A stretch of DNA of 64,000 nt from Caulobacter sp. 17J80-11 (lineage in GTDB: Bacteria > Pseudomonadota > Alphaproteobacteria > Caulobacterales > Caulobacteraceae). Shown here piece after piece: positions 9,075 through 19,230 of this stretch. Positions within the stretch are counted from its first letter, which is position 1. Every line of letters starts with the position of its first letter. The notes under the pieces are model-generated. The model did not search any database, was not told where the DNA came from, and saw only the letters and a program-made list of their open reading frames with translations. Position numbers and translations under genes: made by a program. The stretch spans positions 124,001 to 188,000 of the forward strand of contig NZ_JACSJI010000002.1 of NCBI RefSeq assembly GCF_014349105.1, read 5' to 3'.

Positions 9075-9439
9075 TGACCGGCAGCCCGATCCTGCTGACT
9101 CTGACGTCGCTCGCCGTGCTGGCGGGCGTCGTCCTGCTGCGCTGGGGCGCGGCGAAGCCGTGGTGGCCGCTCCATCCGGGCGGCGCGCGCGGCTATCTGC
9201 AGGACGTGGCTACGGTGTGGTCGCCGCTGTTGCTGCTGCTCGCCGCCGGCCTGGCCTATCGGACCCTCACCGGGGCGACCCCGGCGGCCTCCGGCCAGCC
9301 GATCTATCTGGGCCTGTTCGTGGTCGCCTACGTCGGCGTGATCGTCGCGCGTCGGGTCGGCCCGGTGCGACAGGCCCAATTGCGTTTGGAAGCCGCGCGG
9401 CCCGTGTCCGCCGGCGAAGTAAGGAAAGAGGCCGTCTGA
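9074..9439 (+). CDS. small membrane protein of unknown function inside the nuo operon
   Basis: This protein of about 121 residues has three likely membrane helices (SPILLTLTSLAVLAGVVLL, VWSPLLLLLAAGLAY and IYLGLFVVAYVGVIV) and a charged C-terminal tail. It is not one of the fourteen Nuo subunits and I recognise no family. The junctions are tight on both sides: its ATG at 9074 shares a base with the nuoD stop (a GTG at 9071 is an alternative), and its TGA shares a base with the nuoE ATG. This argues that it is translated with complex I. An assembly or accessory role is possible, but only the position supports it. Confidence 0.75.
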   Translation: MTGSPILLTLTSLAVLAGVVLLRWGAAKPWWPLHPGGARGYLQDVATVWSPLLLLLAAGLAYRTLTGATPAASGQPIYLGLFVVAYVGVIVARRVGPVRQAQLRLEAARPVSAGEVRKEAV

Positions 9440-10104
9440 TGTCGGTCCGTCGTCTCGCCAAGGAGCAGCCCGCGTCCTTCGCCTTTTCTCCGGAGACCCT
9501 GGAGAAGGCGAACTGGTGGATCGCGAAGTATCCCGAGAGCCGCCGTCAATCGGCGGTGATCCCGATCCTGTGGCTGGTGCAGAAGCAGGAAGGCTGGTGC
9601 TCGGAGCCGGCCCTGCGCGCCATCGCCGAACTGCTCGGCATGCCCTACATCCGCGTGCTGGAAGTGGCGACCTTCTACACCATGTTCCAGCTGGAGCCGG
9701 TGGGTAAGGTCCTGGTCCAGGTCTGCGGCACCACCCCGTGCATGCTTCGCGGCGCGGGCGACCTGATCACGGTCTGCAAGGACAAGATCGGCGCGAAGGA
9801 CCACATGTCGGCCGACGGCTGGTTCACCTGGCAGGAAGTCGAGTGCCTCGGCGCGTGCGTGAACGCGCCGATGGCCCAGATCAACGACTACTACTACGAG
9901 GACCTGACGCCGGAGAGCCTGGCCGACATCCTCGACAAGTTCCGCGCCGGCGAGAAGCCGTACCCGGGCTCCTACGCCGGCCGTCATTCCTCGGAGCCGC
10001 AGGGCGGGGCGCTGACCCTGACCGATCCGAAGCTCTACGACGGCTCGGCCGCCAAGAAGATCAAGCAGCTGCCGAACGCGCCGACGCCGGAGACGGCGAC
10101 GTGA
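9439..10104 (+). CDS. nuoE: NADH-quinone oxidoreductase subunit E
   Basis: NuoE (221 residues) is a thioredoxin-like subunit of the NADH dehydrogenase module and holds the 2Fe-2S cluster N1a. The ligands are Cys96 and Cys101 (CGTTPC) and Cys136 and Cys140 (CLGAC). The ATG at 9439 is set by its one-base overlap with the previous stop. Beyond the family core there is a tail of about 35 residues (from QGGALTL) rich in Ala, Pro and Thr, which is common in alphaproteobacterial NuoE. Confidence 0.96.
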   Translation: MSVRRLAKEQPASFAFSPETLEKANWWIAKYPESRRQSAVIPILWLVQKQEGWCSEPALRAIAELLGMPYIRVLEVATFYTMFQLEPVGKVLVQVCGTTPCMLRGAGDLITVCKDKIGAKDHMSADGWFTWQEVECLGACVNAPMAQINDYYYEDLTPESLADILDKFRAGEKPYPGSYAGRHSSEPQGGALTLTDPKLYDGSAAKKIKQLPNAPTPETAT

Positions 10105-10388
10105 CGCCCGAGGAGATCGAGGCCCGCAAGCGCTTGCTGGAGCGCCGGCTCGCCTACAACCGCGAGCTCAACCGGGCGGGCGGCAAGTGGGAGGCGGGGG
10201 CCTGGGTCTTCACGCTTCTGGGCCTGGTCTCGGTGGTCGGTCGCCGCTTCGATCTGGCCGACTTCAAGACGCTCTGGTGGCTGGGGATGGTGGCGCTGGT
10301 CGCGGCCCTGGCCTGCTGGGTGGTGGTGTTCATGCGCCGCAAGAAGTGGCGCGAAGAGCACCCGTTCGATCCGGAGGGGCGTTCGTGA
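10101..10388 (+). CDS. small membrane protein, first of a pair between nuoE and nuoF
   Basis: This 95-residue protein starts with GTG in a GTGA overlap with the nuoE stop. It has a charged N-terminal helix (EEIEARKRLLERRL), two hydrophobic segments around residues 35-48 and 55-75, and a basic-acidic tail. It matches no Nuo subunit and I do not recognise it. The following small gene begins in another GTGA overlap. Codon use looks like that of the neighbouring nuo genes. A complex I accessory role is only a guess from position. Confidence 0.65.
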   Translation: MTPEEIEARKRLLERRLAYNRELNRAGGKWEAGAWVFTLLGLVSVVGRRFDLADFKTLWWLGMVALVAALACWVVVFMRRKKWREEHPFDPEGRS

Positions 10389-10633
10389 ACCCGCCGGACC
10401 TGTCGACGCCCGAGGGCAGGGCGGCCTACCGCGCGGAACTGCGCAAGGTGGCCCAGCCGGCGCGGTTGACGGGAATGGCTCTCGTGGTGGTGGGGGCGAT
10501 CCTGTCCCTCGGCGCCTATCCCAACTGGGTGATCACGCTCGGTTGGATCTGTTTCGGAGCTGGATGGGTCGCCCTCGCGGTGGCGTTGGTCCAGCGCAAT
10601 CGTTATCACCGGCGCCGGATCTCCGGCGGTTGA
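10385..10633 (+). CDS. small two-helix membrane protein, second of a pair between nuoE and nuoF
   Basis: This 82-residue protein starts with GTG, overlapping the previous stop as GTGA. After a soluble segment ([15 protein letters not shown]) it has two membrane helices ([17 protein letters not shown] and [20 protein letters not shown]) and ends in a basic tail QRNRYHRRR. It belongs to no family I can name. The stop is seven bases before the nuoF ATG. Its layout of charged N-terminus, helix hairpin and basic end resembles its upstream neighbour. Confidence 0.65.
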   Translation: MNPPDLSTPEGRAAYRAELRKVAQPARLTGMALVVVGAILSLGAYPNWVITLGWICFGAGWVALAVALVQRNRYHRRRISGG

Positions 10634-10640
10634 TTTGCAC

Positions 10641-11954
<1,314 letters not shown>

Positions 11955-11960
11955 GTTCGA

Positions 11961-14021
11961 ATGCCCAAGGCCAAGGTCAACGGCGTCGAGGTCGAGTTCG
12001 AACCCGGCATGACCGTGCTGCAGGTGGCGGAGCTGGCCGGGAATGAAATCCCGCGCTTCTGCTACCACGAGCGCCTGTCCATCGCCGGCAACTGCCGCAT
12101 GTGCCTCGTCGAGGTGAAGCCCGGACCGCCGAAGCCGCAGGCTTCGTGCGCCCTGCCGGCCGCCGAAGGCCAGGAGATCTTCACCGACACGCCGCTGGTG
12201 AAGAAGGCGCGCGAAGGGGTGATGGAGTTCCTGCTCATCAACCACCCGCTGGACTGCCCGATCTGCGACCAGGGCGGCGAGTGCGACCTGCAGGACCAGG
12301 CCGTGGGCTACGGCCGCGACGCTTCCCGCTATGCGGAGAACAAACGCGCGGTCGAAGAAAAGAACATGGGCCCGACGATCAAGACGTTCATGACGCGCTG
12401 CATCCAGTGCACGCGCTGCGTCCGCTTCGTCACCGAAGTCGCCGGCGTTCCCGAGATCGGCCTGACCGGCCGCGGCGAGGACGTCGAGATCGGCACCTAC
12501 CTCGAGCAGGCGGTCACCTCGGAGCTGTCGGGCAACGTCAACGACCTGTGCCCGGTCGGCGCCCTGACCCACCGCCCGTGGTCGTTCAACTACCGCCCGT
12601 GGGAACTGCGCAAGACCGAGACCATCGACGTCATGGACGCGCTGGGCTCGAACATCCGCGCCGACTACCGCGGCCCGGAAGTCATGCGCGTGCTGCCGCG
12701 CGTGAACGACGCGGTGAACGAGGAGTGGCTGTCGGACCGCAGCCGCTACGCCGTGGACGGCCTGATGCGCCAGCGTCTGGACCGCCCCTACGTGCGCGTC
12801 GGCGGCAAGCTGAAGCCGGCCTCCTGGGCCGAGGCCTTCGACACCATCGCCCAGCGCATGCAGGGCGTGGCGGCTGAGCGCGTCGGCGTGATCGCCGGCG
12901 ACCTGCAGGACGCCGAGTCGATGAAGGCCGCGCTGGACCTGTTCGGGTCGATGGGCGTGAAGAACCTCGACTGCCGTCAGGACGGCGCCCAGATCGGCGT
13001 CGGCCAGCGCGAGGCCTACCTGTTCAACTCGACCCTGGCCGGCATCGAAGACGCCGACGCGGTCCTGCTGATCGGCACGGATCCGCGCAAGGAAGCGCCG
13101 CTGCTGAACGCGCGCCTGCGCAAGATCTGGCTGGCCGGCAAGGCCCAGATCGGCGTGATCGGCGAGCAGGCCGACCTGTCCTACGACTACGCCTGGCTGG
13201 GCGAGGGCGTGAAGGCCCTCAAGGACGTCAAGAAGTCCGCCTTCGCCGAGGTGCTGAAGAACGCCCAGCGTCCGGCCGTGATCGTCGGCATGGGCGCGCT
13301 GGCCCGAGCGGACGGCGCCGCGGTGCTGAAGCTGGCGGCCGACGCCGCCAAGGCCTTCGGCGTGGTGAAGGACGGCTGGAACGGCTTCAACGTGCTGCAC
13401 ACCGCCGCCGGGCGCGTGGCGGGCCTCGACCTCGGCTTCGTGCCGAGCGAGGGCGGCCTGGACGTGCCGGGCATGGTCGAGGCGGCCGGCAAGGGCGCGT
13501 TGGACGTCCTCTTCCTGATGGGCGCCGACGAGATCGACATGTCCCGCCTGGGCCGCGCCTTCGTGGTCTACATGGGCAGCCACGGCGACGCGGGGGCTCA
13601 GCGCGCCGACGTGATCCTGCCGGGCGCCGCCTACACCGAAAAGCCGGGCTTCTACGTCAGCACCGAAGGCCGCGTGCAGCTGGCCGAACGCGTGGTGTTC
13701 CCGAAGGGCGAGGCCAAGGAAGACTGGGCCGTCCTGCGCGCCCTGTCGGAGCGCCTGGGCCGCACCCTGCCGTACGACACCCTGGCCGACCTGCGCGCCA
13801 AGCTGCTGATCGAGCACCCGACCTTCGGCCGCGTCGACTACGTCGCGCCGTCGGCCGCGCTGGACCTGGCCAAGCTGGGCGCCAAGGGCGAGGTCTCCGA
13901 CCTGCCGTTCGTCAGCCTGATCCGCGACCCCTACCTGACCAACCCGATCGCGCGCGCCAGCGTGACCATGGCCGAACTCTCGGCCCTGCGTTCGCCCGTC
14001 CGCGCTCTGGCCGCCGAGTGA
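11961..14021 (+). CDS. nuoG: NADH-quinone oxidoreductase subunit G
   Basis: NuoG (686 residues) conducts electrons through several iron-sulfur clusters of the NADH dehydrogenase module. The N-terminal ferredoxin-like domain has 2Fe-2S ligands Cys34, Cys45, Cys48 and Cys63. It is followed by [16 protein letters not shown] and the [10 protein letters not shown]...CPVGAL 4Fe-4S motifs. The rest is a molybdopterin-oxidoreductase-like domain that has lost its cofactor, as in the mitochondrial 75-kDa subunit. The length is normal for alphaproteobacteria. The end overlaps the possible GTG start of nuoH. Confidence 0.97.
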   Translation: MPKAKVNGVEVEFEPGMTVLQVAELAGNEIPRFCYHERLSIAGNCRMCLVEVKPGPPKPQASCALPAAEGQEIFTDTPLVKKAREGVMEFLLINHPLDCPICDQGGECDLQDQAVGYGRDASRYAENKRAVEEKNMGPTIKTFMTRCIQCTRCVRFVTEVAGVPEIGLTGRGEDVEIGTYLEQAVTSELSGNVNDLCPVGALTHRPWSFNYRPWELRKTETIDVMDALGSNIRADYRGPEVMRVLPRVNDAVNEEWLSDRSRYAVDGLMRQRLDRPYVRVGGKLKPASWAEAFDTIAQRMQGVAAERVGVIAGDLQDAESMKAALDLFGSMGVKNLDCRQDGAQIGVGQREAYLFNSTLAGIEDADAVLLIGTDPRKEAPLLNARLRKIWLAGKAQIGVIGEQADLSYDYAWLGEGVKALKDVKKSAFAEVLKNAQRPAVIVGMGALARADGAAVLKLAADAAKAFGVVKDGWNGFNVLHTAAGRVAGLDLGFVPSEGGLDVPGMVEAAGKGALDVLFLMGADEIDMSRLGRAFVVYMGSHGDAGAQRADVILPGAAYTEKPGFYVSTEGRVQLAERVVFPKGEAKEDWAVLRALSERLGRTLPYDTLADLRAKLLIEHPTFGRVDYVAPSAALDLAKLGAKGEVSDLPFVSLIRDPYLTNPIARASVTMAELSALRSPVRALAAE

Positions 14022-14026
14022 CCGCC

Positions 14027-15100
14027 ATGCAGACTGAAAGCTTCTGGACCACGCCGGGCGGGTGGACGCTTCTGACCGTCGGCCAGATCCTGCTGGTCAT
14101 GGTCGGCGTGCTGGTCTCGCTGGCCTTCCTGCTGTGGGGCGACCGCAAAATCTGGGCCGGCGTGCAGCTGCGCAAAGGCCCCAACGTGGTCGGCCCGTTC
14201 GGCCTGTTCCAGTCGTTCGCGGACTTCTTCAAGTTCGTGTTCAAGGAGATCGTCGTCCCGGCCGGGGCCGACAAGACGGTCTTCCTGCTGGCCCCGCTGC
14301 TCACCTTCATCCTGGCCTTCGCCGCCTGGGCGGTGATCCCGTTCGCGCCGGGCTGGGTGGTGGCCGACCTGAACGTCGGCATCCTCTACCTGTTCGCCAT
14401 CAGCTCGCTGGGCGTCTACGGCATCATCATGGGCGGCTGGGCCTCCAACTCGAAGTACCCGTTCCTGGGCTCGCTTCGTTCGGCCGCGCAGATGGTGTCC
14501 TACGAGGTCTCGATCGGCTTCATCATCATCACCGTCATCCTGTTCTCCGGCTCCATGCGCCTGACGTCGATCGTCGACGCGCAGGGCGGCGGCCTGCTGA
14601 ACTGGAACGTGTTCGGCGGCCACGGCCTGGGCGGCCTGCACATGGCCCTGGTGATGATCCCCATGTCGGTGGTGTTCTTCATCTCGGCCCTGGCCGAGAC
14701 CAACCGCCCGCCGTTCGACCTGCCGGAAGCGGAGTCGGAGCTCGTGGCCGGTTACCAGGTCGAGTACTCCTCCACCCCGTACCTGCTGTTCATGATCGGC
14801 GAGTACGCGAACATCGTGCTGATGTGCGCGATGATCACCATCCTGTTCTTCGGCGGCTGGCACCCGGGCGTGCCGCAGGGCTGGATCGACGCCCTGCCGG
14901 GCTGGATGCAGTACACGGTCTACCTGCTGACCTTCATCATCAAGGTGGTGTTCTGGTTCTGCATGATCGCCGTCGCCAAGGCGGTGGTGCCCCGCTATCG
15001 CTATGACCAGCTCATGCGTCTGGGCTGGAAGATCTTCCTGCCGACCTCGCTGGCCGCGGTGGTCCTGGTCGCCGCCTGGCGCGTGTTCGGAGTTTCGTGA
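14027..15100 (+). CDS. nuoH: NADH-quinone oxidoreductase subunit H
   Basis: NuoH (357 residues from this ATG) is the eight-helix membrane subunit that joins the peripheral arm to the proton-pumping arm and lines the quinone tunnel. Family marks include [21 protein letters not shown] near the N-terminus and the [20 protein letters not shown] loop. A GTG at 14018 overlaps the nuoG stop and would add three residues; I prefer the ATG at 14027, which has GAG about nine bases upstream. It overlaps the start of nuoI. Confidence 0.96.
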   Translation: MQTESFWTTPGGWTLLTVGQILLVMVGVLVSLAFLLWGDRKIWAGVQLRKGPNVVGPFGLFQSFADFFKFVFKEIVVPAGADKTVFLLAPLLTFILAFAAWAVIPFAPGWVVADLNVGILYLFAISSLGVYGIIMGGWASNSKYPFLGSLRSAAQMVSYEVSIGFIIITVILFSGSMRLTSIVDAQGGGLLNWNVFGGHGLGGLHMALVMIPMSVVFFISALAETNRPPFDLPEAESELVAGYQVEYSSTPYLLFMIGEYANIVLMCAMITILFFGGWHPGVPQGWIDALPGWMQYTVYLLTFIIKVVFWFCMIAVAKAVVPRYRYDQLMRLGWKIFLPTSLAAVVLVAAWRVFGVS

Positions 15101-15591
15101 TGTTCCAAAGGATCGGACAGGCCGCCAAAGGCGCCATGCTGCTGGACTTCATCGGGGCCTGGGGCCTGGCGTTCCGCTACATGCTGCGCCCCAAGGCGAC
15201 CATCAATTATCCGTTCGAACGGGGGCCGCTGTCGCCGCGCTTCCGCGGCGAGCACGCGCTGCGCCGCTATCCCAGCGGCGAAGAGCGCTGCATCGCCTGC
15301 AAGCTCTGCGAGGCGATCTGCCCGGCCCAGGCCATCACCATCGAGGCCGAACCGCGCGACGACGGCAGCCGCCGCACGACGCGCTACGACATCGACATGG
15401 TGAAGTGCATCTACTGCGGCCTCTGCCAGGAGGCCTGCCCGGTGGACGCCATCGTCGAGGGCCCGAACATGGAGTTCACCACCGAGACCCGCGAGGAGCT
15501 GCTCTACGACAAGGAGAAGCTGCTGGCGAACGGCGACCGCTGGGAGCGCGAGCTGGCTCGCAACCTGGAGCTCGACGCGCCGTATCGCTGA
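15097..15591 (+). CDS. nuoI: NADH-quinone oxidoreductase subunit I
   Basis: NuoI (about 164 residues) holds 4Fe-4S clusters N6a and N6b, passing electrons towards NuoB. Two classic ferredoxin motifs are present: Cys65, 68, 71 and 75 ([11 protein letters not shown]) and Cys104, 107, 110 and 114 ([11 protein letters not shown]). Start choice is between the GTG at 15097 and the ATG at 15100, both touching the nuoH stop. It is the last gene of the first nuo block and is followed directly by a strong terminator; the remaining subunits resume 3 kb away. Confidence 0.97.
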   Translation: MMFQRIGQAAKGAMLLDFIGAWGLAFRYMLRPKATINYPFERGPLSPRFRGEHALRRYPSGEERCIACKLCEAICPAQAITIEAEPRDDGSRRTTRYDIDMVKCIYCGLCQEACPVDAIVEGPNMEFTTETREELLYDKEKLLANGDRWERELARNLELDAPYR

Positions 15592-15615
15592 TCTGAGCGA
15601 CTGCCTGAAAAGATG

Positions 15616-15645
15616 AAGCGCGGGAGGCCTCTCCCGCGCTTTTTT
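15616..15645 (+). terminator. Rho-independent terminator after nuoI
   Basis: A perfect 10-bp stem (AGCGCGGGAG at 15617-15626 with CTCCCGCGCT at 15631-15640) closes a 4-base loop and is followed by five more T residues. It sits 25 bases after the nuoI stop and ends at the stop codon of the convergent histidine kinase gene. It separates nuoA-I from the later nuo genes at the level of transcription. Confidence 0.85.
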
Positions 15646-17513
15646 CATTCGGGAGAGGAGGGGGCTGCGGCCCCCAGCGGGAACTCCAGCGTGAAGCGCG
15701 CGCCAGGTTCGGCCGAGCCGGCGGTCAGCTCGCCGCCGAGCTGGGCCGCCAGGCTGGTGACGACGCGCATGCCCAGGCTCTCGCGGGAGCCAGCCAGGTT
15801 GAAATCGGCCGGCAGGCCCCGGCCGCGGTCGGTCACCTCCAGCCGATAGCGACCGCCCGGCGCCGAGGCGCCGCGCACCTGGACCTCGCCGCCCTCGCCT
15901 TCGGGATAGGCGTACTTGTAGGCGTTGGTCAGCAGCTCGTTGACCAGCAGGCCCAGCGGCACGGCGAGGTCGGCGCTGACCACAGCGGGCTCCGCGTCGA
16001 CCCGGGTGGCGTGCTGTGGGGCGGTGCCGGCCACGGCGGCGCACAGGTCGGTCAGGAAGGCGCTCAGGTCGATCTCGCGCATGCCGGCTCCGCGCCAGAG
16101 CTGGTCGTGCACCCGCGCCACCGCATGCACTCTCGCGGCGGCGTCCTCCAGCGCCCGCCGTGGGGCGTCCTGGAGCGTCCGGGCCTGCAGCCCCAGCAGG
16201 CTGGAGACCAGGGCGAGGCTGTTCTTCACCCGATGGCTGACCTCCTGCAGAAGGGTCCGCTGCAGCTCCATCGCCTCGCGCTGGTCGGTGATGTCGGTGG
16301 CCACCCCGATCCACTTCTCCACCTGACCCTCGGCGTCGCGGGCAGGGGCTGCGCGCAGCATGAACCAGCGCCAGGCGCCGTCGGCCCTGCGGATGCGAAC
16401 CTCCTGCTGGACCGGGTGCACCTCCCGCACCGCGTCGATCCAAACGGCGTAAAGCGGGCCGAGATCGTCGGGATGAACCACCTGCCGCCAGCCTTCGCCG
16501 AGCAACTCGTCGAAGGGCAGGCCGGTGTAGGCCAGGTATCGGGCGTTGACGTAGGTGTTGCGCCCCTCGGCGTCGCCTTCGAACAGCAGCCCCGGCACCG
16601 CGTCGGCCACCGCGCGCAGCCGCGTCTCGCCGGCCTGGGCCTCCGCCGCCCGATGGCGCAACTGCTGGCGCGCCGCTTCGAGCGCGTCGATCCGGTCTGC
16701 GGCCCAGATCACCATGGCGCCGAACGCTGTCGCCGTGACCGCGCAGACGACCGCCAGCCGGAAGTCCGGCGAGAAATAGCCCTCGCGCGTGGCGATCAGG
16801 GCGATCGCGCCGATCCCTGCGGGGGTCAGCACCGCCAGCGGCAGCAGCAGCCGCGAGACCGCGCCGCCGGGGGTGTCGAGCGTCAGGCGCCGCGGCCAGC
16901 CGGTGAGCGGCGGGGCGGCGAGCACGCCGGCCCCCAGCACCGCCAGGACGGCCGCGGTCGGGATGGAGACGGACGCGAAGCCGGCCGTTCCGGCGTTGAA
17001 CACGAAGGCCAGAGACGCCGCCGCCGCCAGCAGCAGCGCCACGGTGGCGGCCCCCACCGCCGTCCGCGGCCATCGGCGCCGGGCCTTGGCCGCGATCGCG
17101 AAGGCCAGGAGGAGGGCGCAGGTGATGGTCATCTGGCCCATGCGGCCGGGGTGCGGGATGAAGCGCTGTTCCGCCACCCGGTCCGGGAAGAGCCACCGGT
17201 CCACGCCGATGTCGAAGCCGGCGTAGGCCAGGATGGTCGCTACGCAGATCAGCGCGACCAGGACCGACAGCGCCCGCGCCAGCCCGCGCGCGGGCGGCCG
17301 GTCAGACGCCGCCGAAAGCAGGCCGCCCCCGAGGAGCCCGATGACCAGCGCTGTCGTCGGTTGGGTCGCAGGGAAGCCGGGAAACAGGGCCTCCAGAGCG
17401 GGGACGTCCCAGGCCCAGCCCGCCAGGACGAGCAGGGCGGCGACGACGGCGACGAGGCCGCACAGGCGCGAGAAGAGGCGCAGGGTCATCGGCGGCCGGT
17501 TCGCGGCGGTCAC
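15645..17513 (-). CDS. membrane sensor histidine kinase with PAS domain, HisKA_2/HWE-like
   Basis: This 622-residue protein has a polytopic N-terminal sensor region (about eight hydrophobic segments up to residue 270), a short coiled coil, a PAS domain around residues 290-410 ending in GVATDITDQREA, and a kinase core. The phosphoacceptor is His427 in EVSHRVKNSLALVSSLLGLQAR, the H-box type of the HisKA_2 family. The ATP-binding part has NELLTNAYKYAYP and DRGRGLP. No response regulator is adjacent. The gene lies antisense between nuoI and nuoJ, 37 bases after the methyltransferase on the same strand. The start used is a GTG; an ATG eight codons in is possible. The signal is unknown. Confidence 0.88.
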   Translation of the reverse strand: MTAANRPPMTLRLFSRLCGLVAVVAALLVLAGWAWDVPALEALFPGFPATQPTTALVIGLLGGGLLSAASDRPPARGLARALSVLVALICVATILAYAGFDIGVDRWLFPDRVAEQRFIPHPGRMGQMTITCALLLAFAIAAKARRRWPRTAVGAATVALLLAAAASLAFVFNAGTAGFASVSIPTAAVLAVLGAGVLAAPPLTGWPRRLTLDTPGGAVSRLLLPLAVLTPAGIGAIALIATREGYFSPDFRLAVVCAVTATAFGAMVIWAADRIDALEAARQQLRHRAAEAQAGETRLRAVADAVPGLLFEGDAEGRNTYVNARYLAYTGLPFDELLGEGWRQVVHPDDLGPLYAVWIDAVREVHPVQQEVRIRRADGAWRWFMLRAAPARDAEGQVEKWIGVATDITDQREAMELQRTLLQEVSHRVKNSLALVSSLLGLQARTLQDAPRRALEDAAARVHAVARVHDQLWRGAGMREIDLSAFLTDLCAAVAGTAPQHATRVDAEPAVVSADLAVPLGLLVNELLTNAYKYAYPEGEGGEVQVRGASAPGGRYRLEVTDRGRGLPADFNLAGSRESLGMRVVTSLAAQLGGELTAGSAEPGARFTLEFPLGAAAPSSPE

Positions 17514-17550
17514 GCCCTGAACAGCCGCCGTGCCCGGATGTTCCGCCGCC

Positions 17551-18369
17551 TCAGACCCGCTCGGCGATCACCTCCAGCACCATGGGGGTGACCATCATGG
17601 CGTTCGGGTTCTTTTCGGCCGCTTCGTATTCGGCGATCACCTGGTCGGCCCAGGCGCGGTCGCGCTTGCCGGTCTGCACCAGATGCTCCGGATAGGTCTT
17701 GGCGAAGGACGCGGGCCACTGCCAGACGAAGTTGGTCGGCGGCACCACATCCACGATCGGGCGCAACTCCTTGATTCGGAAACCGGCCTCCGGAAGCATG
17801 GCGGGTAGGAAGCGGCCGATCTCCGGCTCGCCGCCGCTGGCGCGCCAGTCCGCGGTGACGAAGTCGCGGAAGGCTTCCTGCATCGGCTGGGCCGGGGCGA
17901 AGGCCCACGTGCCGTAGTCCAGATACTCGTGGATCACGGCCACGCCGCCCGGGCGCAGGGTGGAGGCCAGCTTGGCCAGCACGGCGCGCGGGTCGCTGAC
18001 GAAGGCCAGCACCCAGCGCACCCAGAAGGCGTCGGCGTTCGCGACGGGCAGGGCGTCGAGCACCAGGTCGAGGTTGTGGGTGGAGACGTTGTCGAGCCCG
18101 CGCTGGGCGGCGACCGCGTTCAGATAGGCGAGGAACCGCTCGGAACGCTCCAGGGCGTGCACCCGCCCGGTCGCGCCGACGATCTCGGCCAGGTCCACGG
18201 AAGCCCATCCGGGGCCGGCCCCGGCGTCGACCACGGTCGAGCCCTCGGTGATTCCCGCCCGGCGCCAGGCGTCCAGCACGCGCGGGCGCCAGACCCGGTG
18301 CTGCAGGCCGAGCCGGGCGATCTCCTCGTCGTGCGTGCCCAGCAGGTAATTTTGATCTTTCTCGGCCAT
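17551..18369 (-). CDS. class I SAM-dependent methyltransferase
   Basis: This 272-residue protein has a standard Rossmann methyltransferase core. Motif I is VVDAGAGPGWASVDLAE at about residue 45, followed by an acidic residue at the end of strand 2 (ALERSERFL) and the post-motif region RPGGVAVIHEYLDYG. The C-terminal half is an alpha-helical cap probably used for substrate selection. The substrate is not evident. AGAGG lies about six bases before the ATG. It is transcribed with the histidine kinase and is divergent from nuoJ. Confidence 0.85.
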   Translation of the reverse strand: MAEKDQNYLLGTHDEEIARLGLQHRVWRPRVLDAWRRAGITEGSTVVDAGAGPGWASVDLAEIVGATGRVHALERSERFLAYLNAVAAQRGLDNVSTHNLDLVLDALPVANADAFWVRWVLAFVSDPRAVLAKLASTLRPGGVAVIHEYLDYGTWAFAPAQPMQEAFRDFVTADWRASGGEPEIGRFLPAMLPEAGFRIKELRPIVDVVPPTNFVWQWPASFAKTYPEHLVQTGKRDRAWADQVIAEYEAAEKNPNAMMVTPMVLEVIAERV

Positions 18370-18460
18370 GAGGACCTCTCAAACTGAGCCGGGAAGATGG
18401 ATGCGCACAGGCTCCGGCGCCATCCCGGTTCTTGCGGTTCCGAACAGCCCTCCGGACCCT

Positions 18461-18489
18461 TTGCAATCGCATCCGGCCCAGTCTAGAAG
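18461..18489 (+). promoter_or_regulatory. probable promoter of nuoJ-N
   Basis: TTGCAA at 18461-18466 and TAGAAG at 18484-18489 are 17 bases apart. The layout matches the nuoA promoter (TTGAAC, 17 bases, TAAAAG), which fits matched expression of the two complex I blocks. Transcription would begin near 18496, giving a leader of about 120 nt. Confidence 0.5.
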
Positions 18490-18500
18490 AGCGCCGGCTT

Positions 18501-18546
18501 GCGGGACCCCGAAGGGGCGCGGATTCGCGTCCCTCGAACGTCCCGC
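18501..18546 (+). other. two-stem structured 5' leader of nuoJ
   Basis: GCGGGAC at 18501-18507 pairs with GTCCCGC at 18540-18546. Inside this stem GGGGCGCG at 18514-18521 pairs with CGCGTCCC at 18526-18533 around a GATT loop, with one G-T pair. The structure starts within about ten bases of the predicted transcription start. I do not know a named RNA family with this shape. Strong hairpins arise easily in GC-rich DNA, so the function is open. Confidence 0.4.
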
Positions 18547-18615
18547 AGGCTTCATGAGTTTCTTTCCGCCTCCCGCGCTTCGAAGCGGCGCGGACCGCAC
18601 GGAGCAGATGTCCGC

Positions 18616-19230
18616 ATGCCGCTTCCGGCGCTCGCCTTCTACATCCTCGCCACAGTCACCGTCGTTTCCGGTCTGGCCGTCGTTTCGGCCCGAAATCCCG
18701 TGCACTCGGTGCTGTTCCTGATCCTGGCCTTCTTCTCGGCGGCCGGCCTCTTCGTGCTGCTCGGCGCGGAGTTCCTGGCCATGCTGCTGGTCGTGGTCTA
18801 CGTCGGCGCCGTCGCGGTGCTGTTCCTGTTCGTCGTCATGATGCTGGACGTCGACTTCGCCAGCCTGCGACAGGGCTTCGCCCAATATCTGCCGCTGGCG
18901 CTGGTGATCGGCGTCGTGCTGCTGGGCGAGATGATCTTCGTCAGCGTCGCCGTCGCCGACCGCGGCGCGGCCGCCGGCAAGGTCCCGCTGGCCGCCGCGG
19001 CCGACATGACCAACGCCGAAGCGATCGGCCGGGTGCTCTACACCGACTACGTCTACTTCTTCCAAGCGGCCGGGATCGTGCTGCTGATCGCCATGGTCGG
19101 CGCCATCGTCCTGACGCTGCGCCACAAGCCGAACGTGCGCCGCCAGAAGGTGGCCGTGCAGGTCGGTCGCCGCCGCAAGGACGCGGTGGCGGTCGTCAGC
19201 GTCCCGACCGGCGAGGGGATTTCCGAATGA
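18616..19230 (+). CDS. nuoJ: NADH-quinone oxidoreductase subunit J
   Basis: NuoJ (204 residues) is a five-helix membrane subunit between the quinone module and the antiporter-like subunits. The helix 3 motif [26 protein letters not shown], which undergoes a conformational change during turnover, is intact. I place the start at the ATG at 18616 ([11 protein letters not shown]) with GGAG 11 bases upstream; the open frame extends to 18499 without family similarity. It opens the second nuo block and overlaps nuoK by four bases (ATGA). Confidence 0.96.
   Translation: MPLPALAFYILATVTVVSGLAVVSARNPVHSVLFLILAFFSAAGLFVLLGAEFLAMLLVVVYVGAVAVLFLFVVMMLDVDFASLRQGFAQYLPLALVIGVVLLGEMIFVSVAVADRGAAAGKVPLAAAADMTNAEAIGRVLYTDYVYFFQAAGIVLLIAMVGAIVLTLRHKPNVRRQKVAVQVGRRRKDAVAVVSVPTGEGISE

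Noticed and set aside
15592-18615. Insertion between nuoI and nuoJ considered as a mobile element
   Set aside because: No transposase, integrase, terminal repeats or target duplications are visible, and codon use looks like the neighbours.
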